A stretch of DNA of 37,556 nt, from positions 1 to 37,556 of the forward strand of contig LVWT01000041.1 of NCBI GenBank assembly GCA_002083405.1, in the 5' to 3' direction. Below the pieces are notes generated by a model. That model did not search any database. It was not told the origin of the DNA and saw only the letters and a program-made list of their open reading frames with translations. This DNA comes from Nitrospira sp. SG-bin2. GTDB lineage: Bacteria > Nitrospirota > Nitrospiria > Nitrospirales > Nitrospiraceae. This document shows, piece after piece, positions 7,338-13,690 of the stretch. Position 1 is the stretch's first letter. The number at the start of each line of letters is the position of its first letter. The position numbers were made by a program, and so were the translations under genes.

Positions 7338-7895
7338 ATGAGACAGTTTGACTTTGGTCGTTTCAATGGTTTCATGCACCACAGGCTTAATGATCTTCTG
7401 CTTTCGGACGTATGGAACTTTGACGTTTTTAACGAGAGTGATCTTCATTCGGCTGCCCATGGTTATATCAGATCCTTCTTTCAGCGGAACGGAAGGTCAA
7501 ACATCTATGTTCGGTGCGAACCACGGTTGGCAGGAATGAAGCCGGATATTGTGATCTTTGACAGAGGCAACCCCATTTATACGGTCGAATTCAAATTCTT
7601 CACAAAGCAAGACTACGTAAACGAAGAAGCCGTATTCAAGGACCTCGAAAAACTGGCTAAGGTTGTAAATCGATTCGGGTCAATGAAATGGGGCTTCTTC
7701 TACCTTGTTCATGACAGTGAGGACTCTTACACGTTTCCAAATCCCGCCCTTCGGAAGCGTGGATATGAAAACATATCGGTTTCGACGATAAATGTCAGAA
7801 GAAAGGAAGGCACTGGAAGACGCCGAACCAATTACGACGATTGGCGCAAAGAATTCGACCGTTTGATCGCCCAACACCGGGAGCACGCGGCATAG
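7338..7895 (+). CDS. Putative PD-(D/E)XK nuclease
   Basis: A 185-residue soluble protein of unknown family. KPDIVIF (D70) followed 13 residues later by VEFKF (E84, K86) is the classic PD...ExK active site of restriction-enzyme-fold nucleases: an acidic residue at the end of one strand and ExK on the next. An acidic residue upstream (E33) could complete it. AAAGGAG lies about 10 nt before ATG 7338. It stands divergent to the Mrr/helicase gene with a 363-bp shared upstream region, which suggests a two-gene defence or DNA-processing module; that link is inferred from position. Base composition is AT-richer than in the core genes. It could also act alone as a housekeeping or mobile-element nuclease. 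Confidence 0.6.
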   Translation: MRQFDFGRFNGFMHHRLNDLLLSDVWNFDVFNESDLHSAAHGYIRSFFQRNGRSNIYVRCEPRLAGMKPDIVIFDRGNPIYTVEFKFFTKQDYVNEEAVFKDLEKLAKVVNRFGSMKWGFFYLVHDSEDSYTFPNPALRKRGYENISVSTINVRRKEGTGRRRTNYDDWRKEFDRLIAQHREHAA

Positions 7896-8230
7896 TTACA
7901 TATCAGTCCATAACACGACACTCAAACCAACCGACCTCTGCGATCCTGTGAGCGACGGCAAGCGATGATCGCGCCGTCAACTGCATACTTCTTCAAGTCT
8001 ACTTCTCAAACTCATAAGTTCTGAACCACTCCCTCCTGCCTTCTTCCCGCTTTTATAAGCTGTTGATTACATGCTGCACCCCTTCCCCCTGAGGCCTCCA
8101 ACTTTCCGAACCGATCTTGCAATCTACTGGCGACAAGGAACGTGGTACGATTGGAACGCCTACATCCCTCTCGCATGCGTCATGTATCGGGTCGTGATGT
8201 AACCGTGTTGGTGGTCGAGAGATCTGGGCT
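7896..8230. other. Intergenic gap of 335 bp
   Basis: No gene is supported. A 43-codon plus frame (8071-8202, with YWRQGTWYDWNAY in it) has no ribosome site and may be a decayed remnant. No clear terminator or promoter was seen. Confidence 0.45.
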
Positions 8231-9490
8231 TCACGAAAGATTGAGCTTGGGGAATATCGGCAATGAACTGTCAGCCACTCCGGACAGCTTCACGACCACC
8301 TCGTATAGTTGCTGAACGCGCTCGGACTTGATCGGCTCGAAGCCATGGCCAAGTACCGCATGGTTGGCGGCATCGAGCAGCGGCTTCATCGTGGGCCACT
8401 CGCGGAGAAAGGCTTGGCCCAACTGGTCACCCGATCCGGCCAGCACACGAAACTGGGCCTGCAACGGCAGCTTGTACTTGCCGTCGATGTCTTCGAGGTA
8501 ACAGGTCCGGCAGGTTTCCTGGAGAGTCTGCGGGAGTTGCTCGGGCCGCACATCCCAACTCTTGATGTTGTGCGGCTTGAAAAGCCGGCGCTGCGCCACC
8601 GCTTCAAGTGCACGGACGAGCGCAATCATCGCCGCCTCCGGATCGTGGGCCCCGTGCAACCGCCGACTCGCGTGAGCCAACAGATCCAGCACCACAAATT
8701 CCTTCACTTCCGCCGGATCAAGCACCAGCTTTTCCAGGAAACCCATATTGGCCTTGATGGCCGGCAGCACGGCTTTCAATCCCGGCGGCCCGCCCCAGAG
8801 CGAGGCCATTTCAAGCGCCTTGGCCGCCGTCTTCAATTTGTCCCACGACTGGCGATGGTGAAACCGTTCCCAGAAATCATATCCCTCAGCCAAATCAGCA
8901 AACGCCCGATAGAGTGGTTTCTGCCCGCCGCTGACCCGCATCTCAATCTCACGGAACAGTCGTGCGGCGGCAGAAAAATGACCCCTGTTGAACGCTTCGC
9001 TCCCCTCGCGGCGTGACACTGATGCGGCCTCGTCCCATGGATTGATCTGTTCCCATACCACCGGCTTTCCGCCCAGGTCGAGAAGCTCGCTGTCCTGGCC
9101 TTCACGAGCCGGAACGAGCGACACAATGCGCGAACTCCAGGGCAGCGCCGCGATGGTCAAGGCGCCTGCCATGGCTGATGTCGCGCCTGTGAGATCGACG
9201 ACCAGTTCGCCCGGTTGCACCTCCCAGGTCCGCAACAAATCGGGGAGCGACCGGGCAAGCGTCTGATAGCAGCCGGAAAATTCGCAGGTTTCCGGGACCA
9301 CGATCCAGTCCCATCGCCGCGGCATCCGTTCGATCTTAGGCTGCACGGCCGACTCCACAGTCGCTTTACCCGCTTCCGGCAGTACAAAACAGAGCGCATC
9401 AGGTTTGAGCCGGTTGATGGAATAGACCGCTGCCGCTGCATCATCCGTCAATGCAATCACCAGCGCTTTGATTGATTGATCTTGTGCCAT
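8231..9490 (-). CDS. CARF-domain protein, CRISPR-associated Cas02710 family (orphan)
   Basis: A 419-residue protein matching, as I recall it, the TIGR02710/Cas02710 family. Residues 1-145 form a Rossmann-like CARF domain: strand KALVIAL, then VVDLTGATSAMAG (97-109), the equivalent of the family's DLTGGT ligand loop. INPWD (149-153) and the following RREGSEAFNRGHFSAAARLF are characteristic. The C-terminal helical part has ALVRALEAVAQRRL (290-303) and DAANHAVLGHGFEP (373-386), resembling the HEPN RN-x-SILAHG motif but with Ala at the Arg position, so ribonuclease activity may be lost. CARF domains bind cyclic oligoadenylates made by Cas10. No cas10, other cas gene or CRISPR array is in the window. 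A promoter 9 nt before ATG 9490 predicts a leaderless mRNA. Confidence 0.8.
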   Translation of the reverse strand: MAQDQSIKALVIALTDDAAAAVYSINRLKPDALCFVLPEAGKATVESAVQPKIERMPRRWDWIVVPETCEFSGCYQTLARSLPDLLRTWEVQPGELVVDLTGATSAMAGALTIAALPWSSRIVSLVPAREGQDSELLDLGGKPVVWEQINPWDEAASVSRREGSEAFNRGHFSAAARLFREIEMRVSGGQKPLYRAFADLAEGYDFWERFHHRQSWDKLKTAAKALEMASLWGGPPGLKAVLPAIKANMGFLEKLVLDPAEVKEFVVLDLLAHASRRLHGAHDPEAAMIALVRALEAVAQRRLFKPHNIKSWDVRPEQLPQTLQETCRTCYLEDIDGKYKLPLQAQFRVLAGSGDQLGQAFLREWPTMKPLLDAANHAVLGHGFEPIKSERVQQLYEVVVKLSGVADSSLPIFPKLNLS

Positions 9491-9499
9491 TGCGCGCGG

Positions 9500-9528
9500 A
9501 CTATAGCATCGACGTCCCGGTCGATCAA
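9500..9528 (-). promoter_or_regulatory. Sigma70-like promoter for the CARF gene
   Basis: On the minus strand TTGATC (9528-9523), a 17-nt spacer and TATAGT (9505-9500) lie so that only 9 nt separate the -10 box from ATG 9490. The transcript would begin at or next to the start codon. No Shine-Dalgarno sequence is present. Confidence 0.55.
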
Positions 9529-9555
9529 TTCAGCCTTCTCCAATCGCCCTTCCGC

Positions 9556-9584
9556 TTGACGGCCTCCTGAAACAGGCCTAGACT
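9556..9584 (+). promoter_or_regulatory. Sigma70-like promoter for nfeD-stomatin
   Basis: TTGACG (9556-9561), 17-nt spacer, TAGACT (9579-9584) on the plus strand, giving a leader of about 50 nt before nfeD. It lies back to back with the CARF gene promoter. Confidence 0.5.
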
Positions 9585-9641
9585 TTACCCTGGAATCTTC
9601 CCCATCGCATAGTCGCCTCACATGTTCAACGAGGTCTCCTA

Positions 9642-10076
9642 ATGATCTGGTGGTATTGGGTACTGCTCGGTCTCTTGCTGCTCGGTATCGAAATGGTCAC
9701 GCCAGGCGGTTTCTATATTCTCTTCTTTGGCCTGGCGGCATTGATTGTAGGGGGCCTGACCGGCATAGGGTTCGCTCAGGACGAATGGCTGCAGTGGCTC
9801 ATGTTCTCCGGCCTGGCGATCCTGTCACTGCTTGCGTTCCGAAGCTCCCTCTTGGCCTGGATGAACGGCCGGAACGGGAACCTGCCTCCCATGGACACCC
9901 TTGCGGGCGAACAGGCAACCCCGCTCGAAGACCTCGCAGCCGGCGGCACAGGCAAGGCAGAATTACGCGGCACCGTCTGGACCGCCCACAATGCCGGCCT
10001 CACTCCGTTGCTGAAACACCAACGTTGCAAAGTCGATCGAGTCGAAGGCCTGACGCTATGGATCACGGCGGAATGA
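9642..10076 (+). CDS. nfeD: NfeD-family membrane protein (short form)
   Basis: A 144-residue protein of the short NfeD class without the N-terminal serine protease domain. Residues 1-72 are three or so hydrophobic helices (WYWVLLGLLLLGIEM, then GGFYILFFGLAALIVGG and the segment at 51-66). Residues about 95-143 form the C-terminal soluble OB-fold domain (GKAELRGTVWTAHNA, then KVDRVEGLTLWI). Such proteins act with stomatin/SPFH proteins in membrane quality control and microdomains. The next gene, 37 nt downstream, is an SPFH protein, giving the standard NfeD-stomatin pair. GAGGTCTCCTA precedes ATG 9642. Confidence 0.85.
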   Translation: MIWWYWVLLGLLLLGIEMVTPGGFYILFFGLAALIVGGLTGIGFAQDEWLQWLMFSGLAILSLLAFRSSLLAWMNGRNGNLPPMDTLAGEQATPLEDLAAGGTGKAELRGTVWTAHNAGLTPLLKHQRCKVDRVEGLTLWITAE

Positions 10077-10113
10077 AGCGCGGAAAACTAGGATCTGCCT
10101 GGAGGATACAACG

Positions 10114-11052
10114 ATGACCGAAGGACTGTTCGTGATGCTGATGCTGGCCTTGCTGGTGGCGGTTGTCATCGGCAAAACCGCGGTGGTCGTGCCGCAACAG
10201 AGCGCCTACGTCGTCGAGCGACTCGGCAAGTATTCGGCGACGCTGGACGCCGGGTTTCATATCCTCGTGCCCTTCATCGATCGCATCCGCTACAAACATT
10301 CCCTGAAAGAAGTCGCCACCGACATTCCGGAACAGGTCTGTATCACACGCGACAACGTGCAGGTCTCGGTGGACGGTATCTTGTACCTCAAGATCTTGAA
10401 CCCTCAGCGAGCATCCTATGGCATCAGCGACTACAATTTCGCACTGATCCAACTCGCGCAAACCACGCTGCGAAGCGAGATCGGCAAAATTGAACTCGAC
10501 CGAACGTTCGAGGAACGGACCAATATCAACATCCAAGTGGTGAATGAACTGGATAAAGCCTCGGAAGCCTGGGGAGTGAAAGTGTTGCGGTACGAGATCA
10601 AGAACATTACTCCGCCGAAAGACGTGTTGAACGCGATGGAGAAGCAGATGCGCGCGGAACGAGAGAAACGCGCCGTGATTCTCACGTCTGAAGGCGAACG
10701 CGACGCGGCAATCAATCAGGCCGAGGGTGAAAAACAGCAAGTGATTAAGGCGTCGGAAGCCAAAAAACAACAACAGATCAATGAAGCCGAGGGCGCTGCA
10801 GCCGCCATCCTCGCCATCGCACAGGCCACCGCCGAGGGGCTCCGCAGAGTCGCCGAAACCATTCAGGTCCCCGGGGGACAGGAGGCAGTTCAGCTCCGCG
10901 TCGCGGAACAGTACATCGGCAAATTCGGCGAGTTGGCAAAAGCCGCTAACACTCTCATTCTGCCAGCAACCGTGTCCGACGTCGGCTCGATGATCGCGTT
11001 GGCGATGAACGCCATCAAGCAGACCGGAATATCCACGCCTGCGAAACCCTGA
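10114..11052 (+). CDS. SPFH/band 7 stomatin-like protein (paraslipin, QmcA type)
   Basis: A 312-residue protein. A single N-terminal hydrophobic segment (about 5-21) anchors it. The SPFH domain follows (about 25-185: VPQQSAYVVERLGKYSATLD, FIDRIRYKHSLKE, VDGILYLKI, TTLRSEIGKIELDRTFEERT). An Ala/Glu/Lys-rich coiled coil (about 185-260) precedes the conserved C-terminal tail with AEQYIGKFGELAK. These proteins oligomerise at the inner membrane and scaffold proteases or lipid domains. GGAGG lies 7 nt before ATG 10114. It is co-transcribed with nfeD. Length and motif order are normal for the family. Confidence 0.92.
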   Translation: MTEGLFVMLMLALLVAVVIGKTAVVVPQQSAYVVERLGKYSATLDAGFHILVPFIDRIRYKHSLKEVATDIPEQVCITRDNVQVSVDGILYLKILNPQRASYGISDYNFALIQLAQTTLRSEIGKIELDRTFEERTNINIQVVNELDKASEAWGVKVLRYEIKNITPPKDVLNAMEKQMRAEREKRAVILTSEGERDAAINQAEGEKQQVIKASEAKKQQQINEAEGAAAAILAIAQATAEGLRRVAETIQVPGGQEAVQLRVAEQYIGKFGELAKAANTLILPATVSDVGSMIALAMNAIKQTGISTPAKP

Positions 11053-11058
11053 CCAGCC

Positions 11059-11244
11059 CGCATTATTCATGAACGCTTCTACTGCAATCGCGGATTCGCT
11101 GCTGCGACGAGCCTTCGGCGGGCAGGCTCGCCCCTCGCAACCTCGACATACTGTTTCAAGTATGCCTCAGTTCCTCGGGGGCTCCGCGTGCCCGTCTCGC
11201 AACGCGACTGCGCGATTTCGCCACGAACCGCCATGAATAATGCG
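11059..11244. repeat. 186-bp element with 13-bp inverted ends (MITE-like)
   Basis: CGCATTATTCATG (11059-11071) and its exact complement CATGAATAATGCG (11232-11244) bracket a non-coding stretch. Inside are smaller palindromes, for example CATACT/AGTATG around 11148-11165. The 12-mer CATTATTCATGA recurs at 24877-24888. It fills the gap between the stomatin and gmhA genes. No coding capacity is visible, so it would need a transposase elsewhere. Confidence 0.55.
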
Positions 11245-11262
11245 AGCTAGAAGCCGCGGCGT

Positions 11263-11291
11263 TTGACAGGTCCCGCCGCCTCGCCTAAAAT
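11263..11291 (+). promoter_or_regulatory. gmhA: Strong sigma70-like promoter for gmhA, leaderless geometry
   Basis: TTGACA (11263-11268, perfect), 17-nt spacer, TAAAAT (11286-11291, five of six). ATG 11299 begins 7 nt after the -10 box, which is where transcription itself should start. Confidence 0.65.
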
Positions 11292-11298
11292 CGCGCCC

Positions 11299-11877
11299 AT
11301 GAAGGAATCGATCCTCGCAGCATTTGCCGACAGCGCCCGCGTCAAACAACAGTTTGCCCGTGAGCACGCCGACCGGATCGCCCAAGTGGCCAGACTGATG
11401 GCGGCGGCATTTCGCGACGGCTATAAAATCTTATTGTTCGGGAACGGCGGCAGCGCCACCGACGCGGCCCATATCGCGGCGGAATTCGTCGGACGGTACA
11501 AACGTGACCGCATGCCCCTGCCCGCCATCGCCTTGGCGACGGATATCGCCGCCATCACCTGCATCGCCAACGACTACGGCTACGACGAGTTGTTCGCGCG
11601 TCAAGTGCGCGCGCACGGACGGAAAGGCGATATCGCCGTCGCCATCAGCACCAGCGGCAATTCACCCAATGTCCTGAAAGGGGCCGCGGCGGCCCGTGAA
11701 TGCGGGTTGACGACGGTCGCGTGGACCGGCGCGAACGGCGGCAAACTGGCCGGGCTTGTCGATTATCCGTTCGTCGTACCGTCCGCCGTGACCTCCCGGA
11801 TTCAAGAAAGCCACATCACGCTGGGCCACATCCTGTGTGAACTGGTAGAGGAACAGTTCCTTGGCCAAACGTCCTGA
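11299..11877 (+). CDS. gmhA: Phosphoheptose isomerase GmhA
   Basis: A 192-residue SIS-fold enzyme that converts sedoheptulose 7-phosphate to D-glycero-D-manno-heptose 7-phosphate, the first step of ADP-heptose synthesis for LPS core. Visible motifs are LLFGNGGSATDAAHIAAEF with the catalytic-region Glu, FVGRYKRDR, the sugar-phosphate loop STSGNSPNV, and QESHITLGHILCELVE with the active-site His near the C-terminus. I chose ATG 11299; a TTG frame from 11263 would begin inside the -35 box. No Shine-Dalgarno is present, consistent with a leaderless mRNA. The next gene overlaps its 3' end by 17 nt, and the adenylyltransferase rfaE2 lies 3 kb further on. Confidence 0.95.
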   Translation: MKESILAAFADSARVKQQFAREHADRIAQVARLMAAAFRDGYKILLFGNGGSATDAAHIAAEFVGRYKRDRMPLPAIALATDIAAITCIANDYGYDELFARQVRAHGRKGDIAVAISTSGNSPNVLKGAAAARECGLTTVAWTGANGGKLAGLVDYPFVVPSAVTSRIQESHITLGHILCELVEEQFLGQTS

Positions 11878-12853
11878 CCGGACTTCCCTCAAGCGGCCCG
11901 CGCCTGCGTTGATTCGACCGATCGACGTATCGGCGCTCAAGACCTATCCGCTGAAGAAACGCCATAGCCTGGTGCAGGTGTCCGACTTTGCCGCACCCTG
12001 GAAAGCCGGCGGATCGTTCACGAGTTTCTGCGCCGGCTTGCCCGATATCCTTGCAGTCAAGACCCTGCGGGCCGTGGCAAAGGCCATCGCACAAGCCCAC
12101 CGGAAGGGACGGCCTGTCATTGCCGGCCTCGGCGCGCACGTCATCAAAGTGGGACTCAGCCCGATTGTGACGGACTTGATGGAGCGCGGCATCGTCACCG
12201 CCGTCGCAATGAACGGCGCCGGAATCATTCACGACTTCGAATTGGCCTTGATGGGCCACACCTCCGAAGAAGTCGATACCGAAATCGACGACGGCCGATT
12301 CGGCATGGCGGATGAAACAGGGCGCATCCTCAACGAGGCGATCGGCCGTGGCGCCAAAAACGGCGAAGGTCTCGGCGAGGCCATCGGGCGCCACATCGAC
12401 GGGCATCCTCATCAGTTTCCGAACCGGGCCACAAGCATCTTGGCGACCGGCGCGCGGCTTGGCCTGCCGGTGACGGTGCATGTGGCGATGGGCACCGATA
12501 TCATTCACATGCACCCATCGGCCGATGGAGCCGCGATCGGGGCCACGTCGCTCCTCGATTTCAGGCGTCTGGCCGCCGTGGTGGCCGGCATGGAAGGCGG
12601 CGTGTATCTCAACATCGGATCCGCGGTGATTCTGCCGGAAGTATTTTTGAAAGCCCTCTCGTTGGGAAGAAATCTCGGTCATCCGCTGGCAAACATCACC
12701 ACCGTGAATATGGATTTCCTCTCCCACTACCGTCCGCAGACCAACGTGGTTCGTCGCCCCACACAAAAGGGCGGCAAGGGCTATGCCCTGACGGGCCACC
12801 ATGAAATCATGCTGCCGCTGCTTGCCGCCTCAGTGATGGAGGAATTGAAGTGA
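11861..12853 (+). CDS. Conserved protein, deoxyhypusine-synthase-like fold, function unknown
   Basis: A 330-residue soluble protein starting at TTG 11861 with GAGGAA upstream, overlapping gmhA by 17 nt. VIAGLGAHVIKVGLSPIVTD, then MERGIVTAVAMNGAGIIHDF (108-127), resembles the segment of deoxyhypusine synthase where a GxTSN-SG stretch is followed by TTAGGxEED, so an NAD-binding Rossmann-like fold is plausible. The DHS active-site lysine region is not recognisable, and a bacterium of this kind would not make hypusine. Two later conserved-looking stretches are TVHVAMGTDIIHMHPSADGA and GGVYLNIGSAVILPEVFLKA. Placement behind gmhA hints at sugar or cell-envelope metabolism, but I give no reaction. 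Confidence 0.7.
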   Translation: MAKRPDRTSLKRPAPALIRPIDVSALKTYPLKKRHSLVQVSDFAAPWKAGGSFTSFCAGLPDILAVKTLRAVAKAIAQAHRKGRPVIAGLGAHVIKVGLSPIVTDLMERGIVTAVAMNGAGIIHDFELALMGHTSEEVDTEIDDGRFGMADETGRILNEAIGRGAKNGEGLGEAIGRHIDGHPHQFPNRATSILATGARLGLPVTVHVAMGTDIIHMHPSADGAAIGATSLLDFRRLAAVVAGMEGGVYLNIGSAVILPEVFLKALSLGRNLGHPLANITTVNMDFLSHYRPQTNVVRRPTQKGGKGYALTGHHEIMLPLLAASVMEELK

Positions 12854-13536
12854 CACGGAATTCGGCCGCACCGGCCGTTTCCATTGCAATGTCTCAGGAA
12901 GGATTGCAGGCTCGATGGCGTGACCTGAATGCACGATACTTTGCGGGCCTGTTGCCGCCGATCGCCATTGTCTGGAGCCGGCGTCTCACTTCATCGGTCG
13001 GCATGTTCGCCAGCCGAAGCGGGCCGCGCACTCCCCAACCGGTCTCCGCAGGCCATTGCCGTCGTGAAATTCGCCTTTCGCTCCCGCTTCTGGAACGCCT
13101 CGCCGAACGCTCGGCCTATGCGGAGCAGGAACTCCTCAATACCCTGGCCCATGAAATGATCCACCAATGGCAGTTCGACGTGCTGAAACGGCGGCCTACT
13201 CACGGCCTGGACTTTCTGCGAAAAATGGCGGAGATCAACCGCGCAGGCGAAATCGCCGTCACCACCTACCACTCGCTGCAAAAAGAAGTGCTGGCCTTGT
13301 CACGCTTCGCGTGGCGTTGTGTGGACTGCGGACGGATCTATCGCCGCCAGCGGAAAACCATTGAACCACGCCGGCATCAATGCGGCAGCTGCAGAGGCGC
13401 GCTCCAGGAACTGCGTCTGGGGGAGGTCGCTCGTCCTACGTCACGCGGCGCGTACAAGCAGACACCGTCTCCACCCAACGCGCCTGCACCCATACGGCAA
13501 CTGGAGCTGATGTTTTCCTTCTCGAGACGCTCCTGA
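12850..13536 (+). CDS. SprT-like zinc metalloprotease
   Basis: A 228-residue protein with a SprT-type domain: helix NTLAHEMIHQWQ carries H101-E102-xx-H105, and H118 (RPTHGLDF) is a likely third zinc ligand. A C-terminal zinc ribbon follows (C157, C160, C178, C181). SprT/Spartan proteins cut proteins cross-linked to DNA. The nearby translesion polymerase and mfd fit a DNA-damage role, although the operon also holds gmhA. The start is GTG 12850, overlapping the previous stop by 4 nt; ATG 12889 is an alternative. The last 40 residues (Pro/Ser/Ala rich, then QLELMFSF) look disordered; QLELMF resembles a sliding-clamp binding peptide, which would suit the role. Confidence 0.82.
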   Translation: MTRNSAAPAVSIAMSQEGLQARWRDLNARYFAGLLPPIAIVWSRRLTSSVGMFASRSGPRTPQPVSAGHCRREIRLSLPLLERLAERSAYAEQELLNTLAHEMIHQWQFDVLKRRPTHGLDFLRKMAEINRAGEIAVTTYHSLQKEVLALSRFAWRCVDCGRIYRRQRKTIEPRRHQCGSCRGALQELRLGEVARPTSRGAYKQTPSPPNAPAPIRQLELMFSFSRRS

Positions 13537-13550
13537 TTTTCGTCGCTCGC

Positions 13551-13644
13551 ATCTCGTGAAGCCCGCTTCGCCGACTCTTCGAGGCTGAGCGTATCTCGCA
13601 AGCAAAGATGGAACACAAGCTCTTTCTGACCTGCGCTTCACGAA
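13551..13644 (+). repeat. Dispersed intergenic repeat, copy A
   Basis: The core 13588-13644 matches the reverse complement of the repeat at 24919-24986 at about 45 of 55 positions (AGCGTATCTCGCAA, CAAAGA, CTCTTTC and GCGCTTCACG shared). The outer ATCTCGTGA is also shared, but copy A has about 26 extra bases after it. It fills the space between the SprT-like gene and dinB. Confidence 0.65.
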
Positions 13645-13651
13645 TCACACG

Positions 13652-13681
13652 TTTCCAAGCCCTTATCGTTTGACGTATAAC
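13652..13681 (+). promoter_or_regulatory. Possible promoter for dinB
   Basis: TTTCCA (13652-13657), 18-nt spacer, TATAAC (13676-13681), then 9 nt to ATG 13691. The -35 is weak, but its sequence is the same as the one before rfaE2. The geometry again suggests a leaderless mRNA. Confidence 0.35.
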
Positions 13682-13690
13682 GATGCTCTT

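Noticed and set aside
8071..8202. 43-codon plus frame in the nuclease-CARF gap
   Set aside because: No ribosome site, no recognisable family; at best a remnant.
8231..9490. Presence of a CRISPR array or cas operon next to the CARF gene
   Set aside because: I looked on both sides for regularly spaced short repeats and for cas-like frames and found none within the window.
10063..11070. 335-codon minus-strand frame
   Set aside because: Antisense shadow of the stomatin gene; His/Phe/Asp-rich and featureless.
11816..12802. 328-codon minus-strand frame
   Set aside because: Antisense to the DHS-like gene, whose plus frame has clear motifs and a coupled start.
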